Assembly (NCBI GenBank): GCA_036426205.1
Contig: CM071568.1
Coordinates: forward strand, 51,000,040-51,064,039
Direction of reading: 5' to 3'
Source: Ascaphus truei
Lineage: Eukaryota > Chordata > Amphibia > Anura > Ascaphidae
DNA: 64,000 nt
Shown one piece after another: positions 1-8,130 of the stretch; position 1 is the first letter of the stretch, and each line of letters starts with the position of its first letter. Under the pieces are notes generated by a model, which worked only from the letters and a program-made list of their open reading frames with translations, searched no databases and had not been told where the DNA came from. The position numbers and the translations under genes are program-made.

Positions 1-60
1 TCGTCTATTTATTTTTTGATTATTGAAGCTCGGCTAACACGGTACTGATACCTCTACATG
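1..60 (+). mobile_element. Penelope-like element (PLE) 3' terminal fragment
   Basis: The first 60 bases repeat the extreme 3' end of the PLE copy that ends near 990: an AT-rich stretch, then a segment containing GAAGCTCGGCTAACACGG and ACTGATACCTCTACATG. The same end recurs in reverse at 1800-1850. The rest of this copy lies outside the window. It runs straight into a simple repeat, as the other copies do. Confidence 0.7.
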
Positions 61-62
61 TG

Positions 63-94
<32 letters not shown>

Positions 95-98
95 TGTG

Positions 99-136
<38 letters not shown>
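61..136. repeat. compound microsatellite (GTAT)n / (TA)n / (CA)n
   Basis: A run of ATGT/GTAT units passes into a short TATA block and then about 18 CA units. It directly follows a PLE terminus. Most PLE-like ends in this window border such tracts. Confidence 0.9.
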
Positions 137-140
<4 letters not shown>

Positions 141-341
141 CACCATAAGCTAGGGACACAGTGTGTAACATGCTTTAAACCTGTCCAGAATATGTATAAC
201 TTTCCCATCATGGAATCACAGTGGGATTTCGGGAGTGTAAGTTTAAGGGGGGATATTTGAGTGAAAATACATTCAGAACTTATGTAGGTGCCCGAGGTTG
301 TTCCCGTAATTCTCCCCGATGTGCAGGCAGGATCTGCGGTT

Positions 342-462
342 CTCACGCACACTGTCCCACACTCTCACGCACACAGTCTCACACTCTCACGCACACTGTC
401 CCACACTCTGACGCACACTGTCCCACACTCTGACGCACACTGTCCCACACTCTCAAACCTAC
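342..462. repeat. minisatellite, ~22-bp unit
   Basis: About five imperfect copies of a unit built on CTGTCCCACACTCTGACGCA lie head to tail, with C/G changes at one position. Bases 137-341 before it carry no recognisable feature. The array ends where the PLE-derived reading frame begins. Confidence 0.85.
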
Positions 463-847
463 AGACAGAGCCAGCTATTTGAGGGACAACAGCTTCCACC
501 AGACACACACCAAACATGTAAGCATCTACAGTCAAGCCATACGATACAACCGGATATGCTCCGACACAGCAGACAGAGACCAGCGGATTAAAGCCTTGCG
601 ATCAGACTTTATAAACCGTGGATATAACCACAGAATTGTAGACCAGCAAATTCACAAAGCCACCAGAATACCAAGAAGTGATCTCTTTGAATACAAACAG
701 AAGGAGACAAGCGACAGGGTACCTTTGGTGGTCACATATAACCCACACCTAGGAGCCCTACGCAAGATCGCCAGGAAACTACAACCTACAAACATACAAC
801 CCATCCAGGAAGATACAAGACTTTACCTTTTGCTTCATTCATTGTAA
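463..847 (+). pseudogene. PLE coding fragment (region between RT and GIY-YIG)
   Basis: A reading frame of about 120 codons keeps the PLE segment downstream of the reverse transcriptase. It shows the pattern YSQAIRYNRICSD, then an FINRGY-like stretch, then PLVVTYNPHL, all seen in PLE proteins just before the zinc-binding linker and the GIY-YIG endonuclease. The frame then passes directly into the noncoding 3' tail, so the linker and endonuclease are deleted. There is no RT upstream: the fragment begins after a minisatellite. It is an internally deleted copy, not a working gene. The tail that follows is nearly identical to those at 1800-1965 and 2820-3004, which places all three in one family. 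Confidence 0.75.
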
Positions 848-985
848 CATCGCCGGAAGAAGAGATCAGTGTATCTCGAAAGCTCGCACAAATAAAAGCA
901 TTTCGTTAGCCACAGAACGGTATCATCTATTTATTTTTTTATTTTTTTGATTATTGAAGCTCGGCTAACACGGTACTGATACCTC

Positions 986-1000
<15 letters not shown>
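848..1000 (+). mobile_element. PLE 3' tail with hammerhead-like segment
   Basis: This noncoding end is shared by three copies in the window. CGGAAGA at 854-860 sits in the place of the hammerhead CUGANGA box, with base 4 changed from U to G. A 5-bp hairpin follows (GAGAT 862-866 with ATCTC 873-877), then GAA, the palindrome AGCT and C at 885. AATAAA lies at 891-896. The element runs into (TA)n. The changed base 4 makes catalysis doubtful, but the layout matches the better motifs listed below. Confidence 0.65.
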
Positions 1001-1016
<16 letters not shown>

Positions 1017-1017
1017 A

Positions 1018-1346
1018 CAGGCATACCCCGCTTTAAGGACACTCACTTTAAGTACACTCGCGAGTAAGTACATATCGCCCAATGGTCAAACGGCAGCTCA
1101 CGCATGCGCCTGTCAGCACTTCCTGAACAGCAAAGTTGAACTCCCTACCTGCACCGAAGCTGTGCACAAGCGGGGAGATTATAGAGCCTGTTACAAATGC
1201 GTTATTTACATCAGTTATGCACGTATAAGATGATTGCAGTTCAGTACATGCATTGATAAGTGGAAAAAAGGAGTGTTTCACTTTAAGTACATTTTCACTT
1301 TACATACATGCTCCGGTCCCATTGCGTACGTTAATGCGGGGTATGC

Positions 1347-1349
<3 letters not shown>
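1018..1349. mobile_element. MITE with CAGGCATACCCCG inverted termini, TA target
   Basis: Thirteen-base inverted termini (CAGGCATACCCCG and its complement) enclose 332 bp, and the element sits inside a (TA)n microsatellite. A second copy in the opposite orientation at 12340-12655 aligns along its whole length and is flanked by TA on both sides, which fixes the ends and the TA target. A TA target suggests the Tc1/mariner class, but I do not recognise the exact family. It has no coding capacity. Confidence 0.85.

Positions 1350-1388
<39 letters not shown>
1350..1388. repeat. (TA)n microsatellite
   Basis: Uninterrupted TA dinucleotides. Together with 990-1017 this was one tract into which the MITE inserted. 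Confidence 0.95.
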
Positions 1389-1390
<2 letters not shown>

Positions 1391-1799
1391 TCAAGCTTGT
1401 TGTTTTTGAGTAATGGTATAACTGTTGCATGTTAGAAGGAGGATGGAAAGGTATTGCTAAACTGCTGTAACCATGTGGCTCTATTGTCAATCTAAAATTC
1501 GAATGTACTGCCCCATACAGTATCCTTTCTTTTTATACACACAGGGAGCAGCAGCAGAGGCAGCAGCGAATTCAGCAATCCGCGGATTGGATTCTTAATA
1601 TCCACCAGCGGATTGCAGAATCTGTCGATTGGTCGATTGGATTGTCAGTGGAAAAAAAAATACAAAAAATACAAATCGCACTTTTTGAAATTTGATTTGT
1701 AGAAATTCCCGGACCAAAGAAACCGTCAGATCTATTGCAGATCCAAATCTGAAAAAATGTGCCCCTCTCTACTGCTAATTGCCACCAATTTCAAAGGAG
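1389..1799. other. intronic sequence, no gene seen
   Basis: Nothing here resembles a coding exon. The part from about 1534 to 1800 holds several short inverted copies of a CCGCGGATTG-like motif and may be a dispersed repeat of unknown type. Confidence 0.4.
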
Positions 1800-2358
1800 G
1801 TATCAGTACCGTGTTAGCCGAGCTTCAATAATCAAAAAATAAATAGATACCGTTCTGTGGCTAACAAAATGCTTTTATTTGTGCGAGCTTTCGAGATACA
1901 CTGATGTCTTCTTCCAGCGATGTTACAATGAATGAAGCAAGCAAAACGTATACTTAAAAAACAGTGTCTCTTGGAATGTTATCTGTGCTAGTCCTTCCCC
2001 CGGTGTGGATGTGTTTTATGGCTAGAGGTGTCAAAAGGTACCTGAAAGCAAGTGATGTATGAGTGTGTGTGTGTATCTGTGTGAATATAGATGAATGGAG
2101 AGCCCACAGTATATACAGTGCTTTACAAAAGGTGTGTGTGGAGTGGGAGTGGATATAAATGGTGTGGGTAGGTGTGGAAATGTGAGAGATTGTAGCACAA
2201 CTAAAAGTGTGTGTGGATATTATGTGGTTCCTATAGGTGTATAGGGATGGAAAAACAAGGAGTATTAGTATGTGTAAGAGACAGCTGTGTGTCCATACAT
2301 ATAGCACAGTATGTACAGACATGGCCTATAGCGCTCATGGGAAGAGAGTTCACTTGTG
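1800..2358 (-). mobile_element. PLE 3' tail, minus strand
   Basis: This is the reverse of the tails at 848-1000 and 2820-3004, including the AATAAA region, the GAGAT-type hairpin and the terminal CGGTACTGATA. It continues upstream on the minus strand, through a longer 3' UTR rich in CACAC/GTGTG, to the end of a PLE reading frame at 2359. Confidence 0.75.
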
Positions 2359-2547
2359 TCAGTAATGACTCATAACATTTCGATCTCTGTTTAGGCCACC
2401 GCTAAGTGTCCCGAACAGTTGCATAAATTTGTATTCATGCAACCGTCTCTCTTTCGGTGTTTTAAGATTACCTTTGTGTATGGAAACCCTCAGATCGTTC
2501 ATCTTATGGCCAGAGTCAGAGAAATGTTCGCCGACAGGACTGTCTCT
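2359..2547 (-). pseudogene. PLE GIY-YIG endonuclease C-terminus
   Basis: The last 62 codons of a PLE protein on the minus strand, ending at a natural stop. It carries the GEHFSDSGHKMNDLRVSI motif, then an ERRLHEY segment and a GLNRDRNVMSHY end. These are the C-terminal landmarks of the PLE endonuclease domain (G-x-H-F, E-R-x-x-x-E, and GLN before the final methionine). The 5' part is cut off at an (AT)n run at 2548-2568, so the GIY and YIG strands are missing. The adjoining tail assigns it to the same family as 463-1000. It is a relic with no start codon of its own. Confidence 0.8.
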
Positions 2548-2569
2548 TATATATATATATATATAGTAG

Positions 2570-2815
2570 ATAATAAAGAACAATAGGCACTCCGTCTGAA
2601 AAATCAATAAGATGGGTGCAAATCCTGTATGGTATAAATAGGCAGTACGATACCGTGTGTAGACGAATATCAAAGGCAGCACTCCAGAAGGTTGTCAAAA
2701 ATAATGTATTAAATTAACAAGACATCATTAAAATGTTTCGGTCCGCGTGCGGGACCTTTATCAAGGTGATGTGATTTACAGAGTGAGTTAGAACACATAT
2801 ATATAGCCTCAAAAA
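2570..2815 (-). mobile_element. PLE-like noncoding repeat end with hammerhead motif
   Basis: A minus-strand repeat end bordered by an AT run at its low-coordinate side. It contains the hammerhead-like motif listed next and has no coding capacity. The high-coordinate border is set by the next PLE tail, which begins near 2816. Confidence 0.5.
2721..2764 (-). ncRNA. hammerhead-like motif A
   Basis: Read on the minus strand: UUGAUAA at 2764-2758, stem II GGTCC/GGACC with a 7-nt loop (2756-2740), GAA, then ACAU-7nt-AUGU as a hairpin stem III, then C at 2721. Core bases 3 and 8 are U and A, which can pair. I see no convincing stem I, so this copy may be inactive. Confidence 0.5.
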
Positions 2816-3002
2816 CCATAAAACACATCCACACCGGGGGAAGGACAAGCACAGATAACATTCCAAGAGACACTGTTTTTAAGTTATCCTTGCTTCATTC
2901 ATTGTAACATCGCCGGAAGAAGAGATTAGTGTATCTCGAAAGCTCGCACAAATAAAAGCATTTCGTTAGCCACAGAACGGTATCATCTATTTATTTTTTG
3001 AT

Positions 3003-3004
<2 letters not shown>
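2816..3004 (+). mobile_element. PLE 3' tail, third copy
   Basis: This segment matches 1800-2030 (reversed) and 840-960 closely, including the hairpin GAGAT/ATCTC, GAAAGCTCGC and AATAAA. It ends in (TA)n at 3005-3029. No PLE coding sequence precedes it, so only the tail was inserted, or the rest was lost. Confidence 0.7.
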
Positions 3005-3029
<25 letters not shown>

Positions 3030-3034
<5 letters not shown>

Positions 3035-3537
3035 GAAACACACACTAAAGGGTATCGCTAACACTATATATGTAAAAGGCAAAAAAAACAGAGCCCAGAA
3101 AAAAATATGAAAAAATACAATCAGTTCAAAATAGAACCAAAAATAAGAATACACTGGGAACTAGTGGTGCTAAGGGATAGAAGTAATATATAAGCACATA
3201 AAGAACAAACACGATCCCTAGAATAGCACTCAAAAAACCTAAATACAGTATGTATAAAAATAAAAAAATGGATCAAGAGTCAGAAGACAATATATGAAAG
3301 ATTTTAATAAGACACAGTGGGTGACCCTAATATTAAAAACAACCATACACTGACAGCAGCAAATCATAAATGATAGCAAGAAAAATACATAATTACTTGC
3401 ACATCTATAAAATCTGTGAAGGAATGATCTGTACTAATAAGCTAAAATAAGCTAAAATAGCCTAGAAAAATCTAAGTTCAAAGATCTCCCTACCTAAACC
3501 TATAAATAATGAACCAATAATCAATGATATATATATA
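3030..3537. other. A-rich intronic repeat, unclassified
   Basis: A-rich sequence beginning with GGGTATCGCTAACAC and resembling the GCGCTA-type starts at 5600 and 62180. It probably belongs to a PLE-related noncoding family. No open frame or structural motif is visible. Confidence 0.35.
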
Positions 3538-3690
3538 CAGTGGTCGACAAATCACCAAAAAATCTACTCGCCTAACAAATAAATATACTCGCCACCTAGT
3601 ACCACACGTGTGCTGCTTGGGGCAATAGGAGCTCGCCACGATGTTAAATCCACTCGCCCAGGGCGTGCAAATGTATAGGTTTGTTGAACA

Positions 3691-3693
<3 letters not shown>
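3538..3693. mobile_element. small hAT-type MITE (CAGTG termini)
   Basis: The 156-bp unit starts CAGTGGTCGACAAATCACC and ends with the complement of CAGTGTTCAACAAACC, flanked by TATATATA on both sides (8 bp, but inside a TA run). Both ends match the 3.6-kb element at 30439-34013 in reversed order, including AAAAATCTACTCGCC and GCGAGTGGATTTA. It is an internally deleted relative of that element. Confidence 0.8.

Positions 3694-3761
<68 letters not shown>
3694..3761. repeat. (AT)n microsatellite
   Basis: About 65 bp of alternating AT with one phase break. Confidence 0.95.
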
Positions 3762-3763
<2 letters not shown>

Positions 3764-4011
3764 AATTGCGATTGTCCACTTCAAAGTTTATATTTTCACT
3801 TGATTTCATATGAGGCAGGTTTTTACCTTTAACACTTCGAGGGGCCAGCAATGCTATGCTCTGGAAGCAAAGAGCATAACGAGCCATTTCAATTGTGGTG
3901 CATAATATTTGCTTTTAATATGACTGCATGTTAGAGTACCCATAGTATAGATGTGTGCATGTCATAAATGAATGTACTGATTTTAAATCTCTTATGTTTC
4001 TGTTTTTCTAG

Positions 4012-4122
4012 GAGGTGGTTCTTGTCATTATAGCCTTGTTGGTTTTTCTGCTAGCTTTCTACACTTTCTTTTACCTTAACATGACTGTGGCAGTGGACTC
4101 TGATGAAGACTCAAGTAACTAG
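4012..4122 (+). CDS. TRIQK: TRIQK (triple QxxK/R motif protein), last coding exon
   Basis: A polypyrimidine tract and CTAG acceptor (AG at 4010-4011) lead into 36 codons and a TAG stop. The peptide begins EVVLVIIALLVFLLAFYTFF, continues YLNM, and ends in an acidic SDEDSSN tail. Human TRIQK ends with a hydrophobic segment of the same plan (EVGLVLAAILALLLAFYAFFYL) and an Asp-rich tail, which is the basis of the call. TRIQK is a small (about 86-residue) single-pass membrane protein described first in frogs and reported at the endoplasmic reticulum. The QxxK/R repeats lie in upstream exons outside the window. Residues 3-22 form the membrane span. The acceptor fixes phase 0. This is the only host exon I can support here. 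Confidence 0.85.
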   Translation, partial: EVVLVIIALLVFLLAFYTFFYLNMTVAVDSDEDSSN

Positions 4123-5530
4123 CTTCTGCAAGACATCCGTCATTGCATTTACTTCGGTAAAATATCTTCCATGAACTACCCGGCTCAGAGGCTCGAATGC
4201 TTTCTTGCAGAAAGTTAATATGCATTCTACAGAGTATATATCAGTGGTTGCAATGATCGCCAGCATACAGTACTGTATGTCAACTGATGCATTCCATTTC
4301 TAAAATAGTGACAATTCACACACAACTGGTATGTTACAATCTTATAGAAATCCCTTTTTTGGTCTCAATCATGCTTTAATGTACAAAAACGATCAAGTAT
4401 GCTTTAAAATAAAAAATCTCTAGTGGGAATGAATATTTTTTCAAGTTGGCTTTTTTACTGTACGTATTAAAATTGATATTTGTCCATTTGTAGTTGTCAT
4501 AATTAGTAGGCGTGATACTAGAAATCTCTTTAAATCATTATACTGACCAGCCTTTATGCATTGATTGTTTTAAATGATGTTAGAATGAATCTGTACTCCA
4601 TATACATGAAAGAGAGTACCTTAAAATTAATTTGTCTATAATGCTTCTATATGAAGGATTTTTTCTGTAACCTCTGCAGTTCTATGAGGTACAGATCATT
4701 GCATTGTGATGGAATTGGAAGCAAGGCAGTGCTTTGCTGCACCTCCAACATTCAAAAGGTTAATGAGCTACATAAATAATGCATTCCTGAAATGTCTGTT
4801 TTATTATTCCAGTTGTTGTTTTGTTGGCCTTTACAATTAAAATGACATTGTAATGTCTCTGATTCCAGTGTGCAGTTATTTTTGCTTGTAACAGCAGGCA
4901 ACAGAATAGAGTATGTTCTGATCAAAGCAAATCGATAAAAAAACTAAAGTTGATTAGAAATGTTTTATTTATTTTTATCGTTTAATTATTGAATAGTTGT
5001 TATAAGATTTTAGACGGGGGACAGATAATAATAATAATTTTAAAAAAAGAACAACCACAATCAATCCCACATTTAAAGGAGCAATGCGTGCAATATCCTA
5101 CATGTGTTTAAAGAAGAAAAATCAGTTCTGTAGTATTAGATAACACTTAATAAAAAAATTAAATTCAACTCTTAATGCAATTTTTAATTAGTTTTAATAT
5201 ACTGTAATGAGCTATGTACCTTTTGATTTCTATAGCAGGGTTTAGCACACTTCCCCAGCAGTGCAAGATCTTTGCAACACTTTCCTGTCTGTGATAATTT
5301 GTTGCCAATAGCCAATATTCCCAGAAGTTTGAGCTGAAAAGTGTAACCTTAGTAATCTAAGAATACATTGTAGCTGCTGAGTTACACTGACTGAAAGATT
5401 TGATTGGAACTGAAAGGCAGCTATTCAGTGAACACTGGGAAGGAGGATCTTTGCTGGTCGATCACTGGAGAATAAATTGATATTGGCAGCTTAGGTAATT
5501 CATTTTCAATTAAAAGGTTATGATATGAGG

Positions 5531-5532
<2 letters not shown>
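4123..5532 (+). other. TRIQK: TRIQK 3' UTR and downstream flank
   Basis: Low-repeat, AT-rich sequence follows the stop codon, unlike the rest of the window, which suits a 3' UTR. The first AATAAA is at 4408-4413; ATTAAA-like signals near 4835 are alternatives. I cannot tell where the transcript ends. No other exon is recognisable up to the microsatellite. Confidence 0.5.
4408..4413 (+). promoter_or_regulatory. TRIQK: candidate poly(A) signal of TRIQK
   Basis: First AATAAA downstream of the TRIQK stop, 286 bp after it. Use is inferred, not shown. Confidence 0.35.

Positions 5533-5583
<51 letters not shown>
5533..5583. repeat. (TA)n microsatellite
   Basis: About 25 TA units followed by a short ACAC tract. 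Confidence 0.95.
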
Positions 5584-5584
<1 letters not shown>

Positions 5585-5588
<4 letters not shown>

Positions 5589-5935
5589 CACACACACAAA
5601 GATGTAGCGCTAAGGTAGAATAACATTGAATTACAGTGATTGAATAATTAATATTAAAAATAAATTGGTGAAAAAATATATATATAACTGTACTATAATG
5701 AATTATAAATAACCATAAAGTGACAAGTGAAGAAATATCTTAAATCGAAAAGAATAAGTCCAAAATGTTCCACTTGCTGAAGATCCAGAGAGGTAATAGT
5801 CACAACAAACAGATCCTAGGAGCACTTTGCAGCTTTAGAAAAAATGGTATAGCCAACCACTATTCAACCTAAGAACAAAAAAACAAAAAGAAGCGCAAGC
5901 TCCATAGCATGTAACTGCTAAAAATATATATACAC
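5585..5935. mobile_element. A-rich repeat with GCGCTA / AAGCGCAAGCTCC ends
   Basis: It starts AGATGTAGCGCTAAGG and ends AAGAAGCGCAAGCTCCATAG between two (AT)n runs. The end block is the reverse complement of 62675-62700 (CTATGGAGCTTGCGCTTTTG), and the start block resembles 62183. These are the two ends of one dispersed noncoding family. There is no coding capacity. Confidence 0.5.
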
Positions 5936-5941
5936 TGTGTA

Positions 5942-5985
<44 letters not shown>
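5936..5985. repeat. (AT)n / (GT)n microsatellite
   Basis: Alternating TA with GTGT interruptions, at the junction of two repeat elements. Confidence 0.9.
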
Positions 5986-5988
<3 letters not shown>

Positions 5989-6600
5989 GAACACACAAAG
6001 ATATCGCTCAACACTTACATAAATATTGTCCTAAACACTGTTGATAAGTCAATTTTTGTAAGACTGAACAGTGGTGCTAAAGGTAAATAGAAATATGCAA
6101 ACAACAAGAGAAAAGCAACCTTTAAATAGCACACGGACATAAATGAAGGTGTAACAAAAATGGTTTTTATTCAAGTGATTTAAAACAGGGGATGAAATTT
6201 TAAAAGGAGAGGGGGGCTCAACACTACCTAAGCATATTAGACATGGAGGCAAGAGTCAAGTAAAGATAAAAAATCAAGACACATACAGGGGGTAGGTGGC
6301 TATATCTAAGCACACCTACGTGACAATCTACCTATACTGAGACCTTGTGACCACTGTAGATATTATGCCAGATAATTTGTTGCGTAATTACATGATAAGG
6401 GTTCACGGAATGAAAGTAACAGGTTGCAAAAAATACATTACCACTCAGCAGGTGATTGTCACAAATAGTAAAGTCAATACTCCATGTTGTAGATAGGAAA
6501 GGTAGGGGTCCCCCTCAGCAAGACTCCCACTCCAACGTGTTTCGACGAGAAACTGCCTTCTTCCCAGAGTCTCTGGGGGTGTACATCCTAGTACATCTCT
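5986..6600 (-). mobile_element. PLE-like noncoding repeat, minus strand, degenerate hammerhead
   Basis: It begins at a microsatellite with CACAAAGATATCGCTCAAC, a start shared in style with 3030 and 62150. On the minus strand, 6576-6525 reads CTGGGAAGAAGG, a loop, then CGTCGAAACACGTTGGAG. The GAAAC box and the surrounding AGACTC/GAGTCT pairing are present, but the core box does not match CUGANGA. I treat it as a decayed member of the hammerhead-bearing group. Confidence 0.4.
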
Positions 6601-7029
6601 TGCATTACTGTACCTATTACAAATTCAATACATCAACTGTATTTCAATTCTATATTTCTTCCCCCGAGTTAGAACTATAATGTATAACTGCATGTTTTCA
6701 TAGTTGGGTACTTTCTGTACCTTTCATACATTAGATTTCAAATTGTATTGTTATTCTCCAATGATTCTTCAAATCTTATTCATTATTCATTTTATTGTTT
6801 ATGTGATACATTGAATATAGATGCGCAATTTACTATTTGTGATTTTAAACCATTGTTATTTTGTATTTTTTACGTGTCACCTTTATTTATGTTGTTGAAC
6901 AATACATACACTGCAATCTGTACAGGATCCTCCCAAAATCAAATACCAACTGATTGCCATTGCCTGTGACAATTAAGTATTGACCAAATCAGGATGAGAA
7001 TCCAGTGTATATATCTGACACACGTGTAA
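6601..7029. other. AT-rich sequence, no gene seen
   Basis: T-rich sequence with no splice-flanked frame. The last part (6980-7029) belongs to the repeat carrying motif C. Confidence 0.4.
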
Positions 7030-7087
7030 GAGATCATCACTCTTTGATAAGTTCCACACAGGAACGAAACGCTGTCAGAGTGATCTC
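7030..7087 (+). ncRNA. hammerhead-like motif C
   Basis: This is the most complete fold of the variant type. Stem I pairs GAGATCATCACTCT with AGAGTGATCTC (11 pairs, 3-nt bulge). The core box is UUGAUAA at 7044-7050. Stem II is GTTCC/GGAAC around ACACA. Then come GAA (7066-7068), ACGCTGT and C at 7076. Core bases 3 and 8 are U and A instead of C and G, a swap that keeps their pairing. AATAAA follows at 7111-7116, then TTTTTAACC and a GTGACCGCC block also found after motif J. Confidence 0.7.
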
Positions 7088-7189
7088 TGTGATGCGCAGC
7101 ATTCTAGGTTAATAAAACTGTTTTTAACCATTCACGTTTGCGGTTGAATTCCTGCTGCAGTGACCGCCTACACACCACAAATAATCCCT

Positions 7190-7540
7190 GATATCTGACC
7201 AAAAAAAACCACTAAAAACTTCCTTAAACATATTTAACCATTCTTGACACAAATCTTTGTCTTTTTTTTCCTTTGAAAATGAAACAAAAATCCCCTTCCA
7301 TTTGGAGTCTCTGAATGGGGTAGTGTTTCCTAAGCAAGTGTTTCCTCTACCAATATTCCACCTGCCTGTATCAGAGAGCCAATAAAGGTAAGGAAGGGAT
7401 TAAACAGGGAATATGTGAGTGCAAACTCTTGCTGAGCACACCGTAACATCACATTGAAGGGAGCAGCCATAGAAACTGAAACGTTTCACAATTCTTAAGT
7501 TTTTTAATAATAACCGTTATTCTGCTTCAACCTTTGATAT
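7190..7540. other. no gene seen
   Basis: Unique-looking sequence with short T and A runs and no supported feature. Confidence 0.35.
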
Positions 7541-7681
7541 TCCAGGCAAAAGGTGACACGTGTGCTAATTTGCATATAATTTCCCAGAATCCCTTGCTGC
7601 AGTAGAAGCACTGTATGCTAGGTGATAATGTTTGAAAGGCAGGGTTACTGTACAGACCTGTCTAAGACATGTTAATGTGAG

Positions 7682-7713
<32 letters not shown>

Positions 7714-7955
7714 TATATACAAACCATAATACTGAGTTAAGTTATGGTGAGTTAAAAAAGTGACAAAAACCCTCCACAGCAAAGAAATATGCAAAGTAAA
7801 TACAACTTTATGCTCATCTGCATGCCTTAGGCAGTCTGCAAACCACGCCTTTCGCCCATTATCACCAGCACACAGCACTTCCACTGCAGCAAGGGATTCT
7901 GGGAAATGACATGCAAATGAGCACACAGTGCCACTTTTTGCCTTCAAAAACATTT
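7541..7955. repeat. large inverted repeat around (AT)n
   Basis: About 85 bp at 7543-7628 (with TTTCCCAGAATCCCTTGCTG) recurs reverse-complemented at 7862-7950 (CAGCAAGGGATTCTGGGAAA), flanking a 24-bp (AT)n at 7682-7719. Both arms also share the GGTGATAATG block. It is probably two copies of a PLE terminal repeat in opposite orientation. Confidence 0.7.
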
Positions 7956-7959
7956 TAAA

Positions 7960-8130
7960 TGGTTCCCTATAGGCTTAAGCTTGCGCCATGGTCACAGCTT
8001 TGAGCAAGCCAGGGGTTAAGGTGCAATAAACCCCACACTGATGAGACCCATCAAGGTCGAAACAGCTGTCTGTGGGTGGTTTTCTGGGTATGCACCTTAA
8101 CCCTGGCTGTGCTCACAGCTCAGGTCACAT
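7960..8130 (+). mobile_element. PLE 5' terminal segment with arms around the ribozyme
   Basis: CAAGCCAGGGGTTAAGGTGC before motif D and GCACCTTAACCCTGGCTGTG after it are inverted arms that bracket the ribozyme. The PLE reading frame starts immediately downstream. This resembles the pLTR described at PLE ends. Confidence 0.55.
8032..8076 (+). ncRNA. hammerhead ribozyme motif D (canonical core)
   Basis: All conserved parts are present in order. Stem I is CCCACA with TGTGGG, 6 pairs. CUGAUGA at 8038-8044 is an exact CUGANGA box. Stem II is GACC/GGTC with a CATCAA loop. GAA at 8059-8061 is followed by the perfect palindrome ACAGCTGT and C at 8070 as the cleavage-site base. The self-complementary stem III has no loop, as in minimal hammerheads reported from PLEs that work best as dimers. 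This is the strongest ribozyme call in the window. Confidence 0.8.

Noticed and set aside
3641..3832. Frames containing YIYIYI stretches (also at 1253, 7672, 11268 and 12913)
   Set aside because: Translation of (AT)n microsatellites.
6525..6576. Motif B as a functional hammerhead
   Set aside because: GAAAC and outer pairing are present but the core reads GGGAAGA, with no pair at positions 3 and 8.
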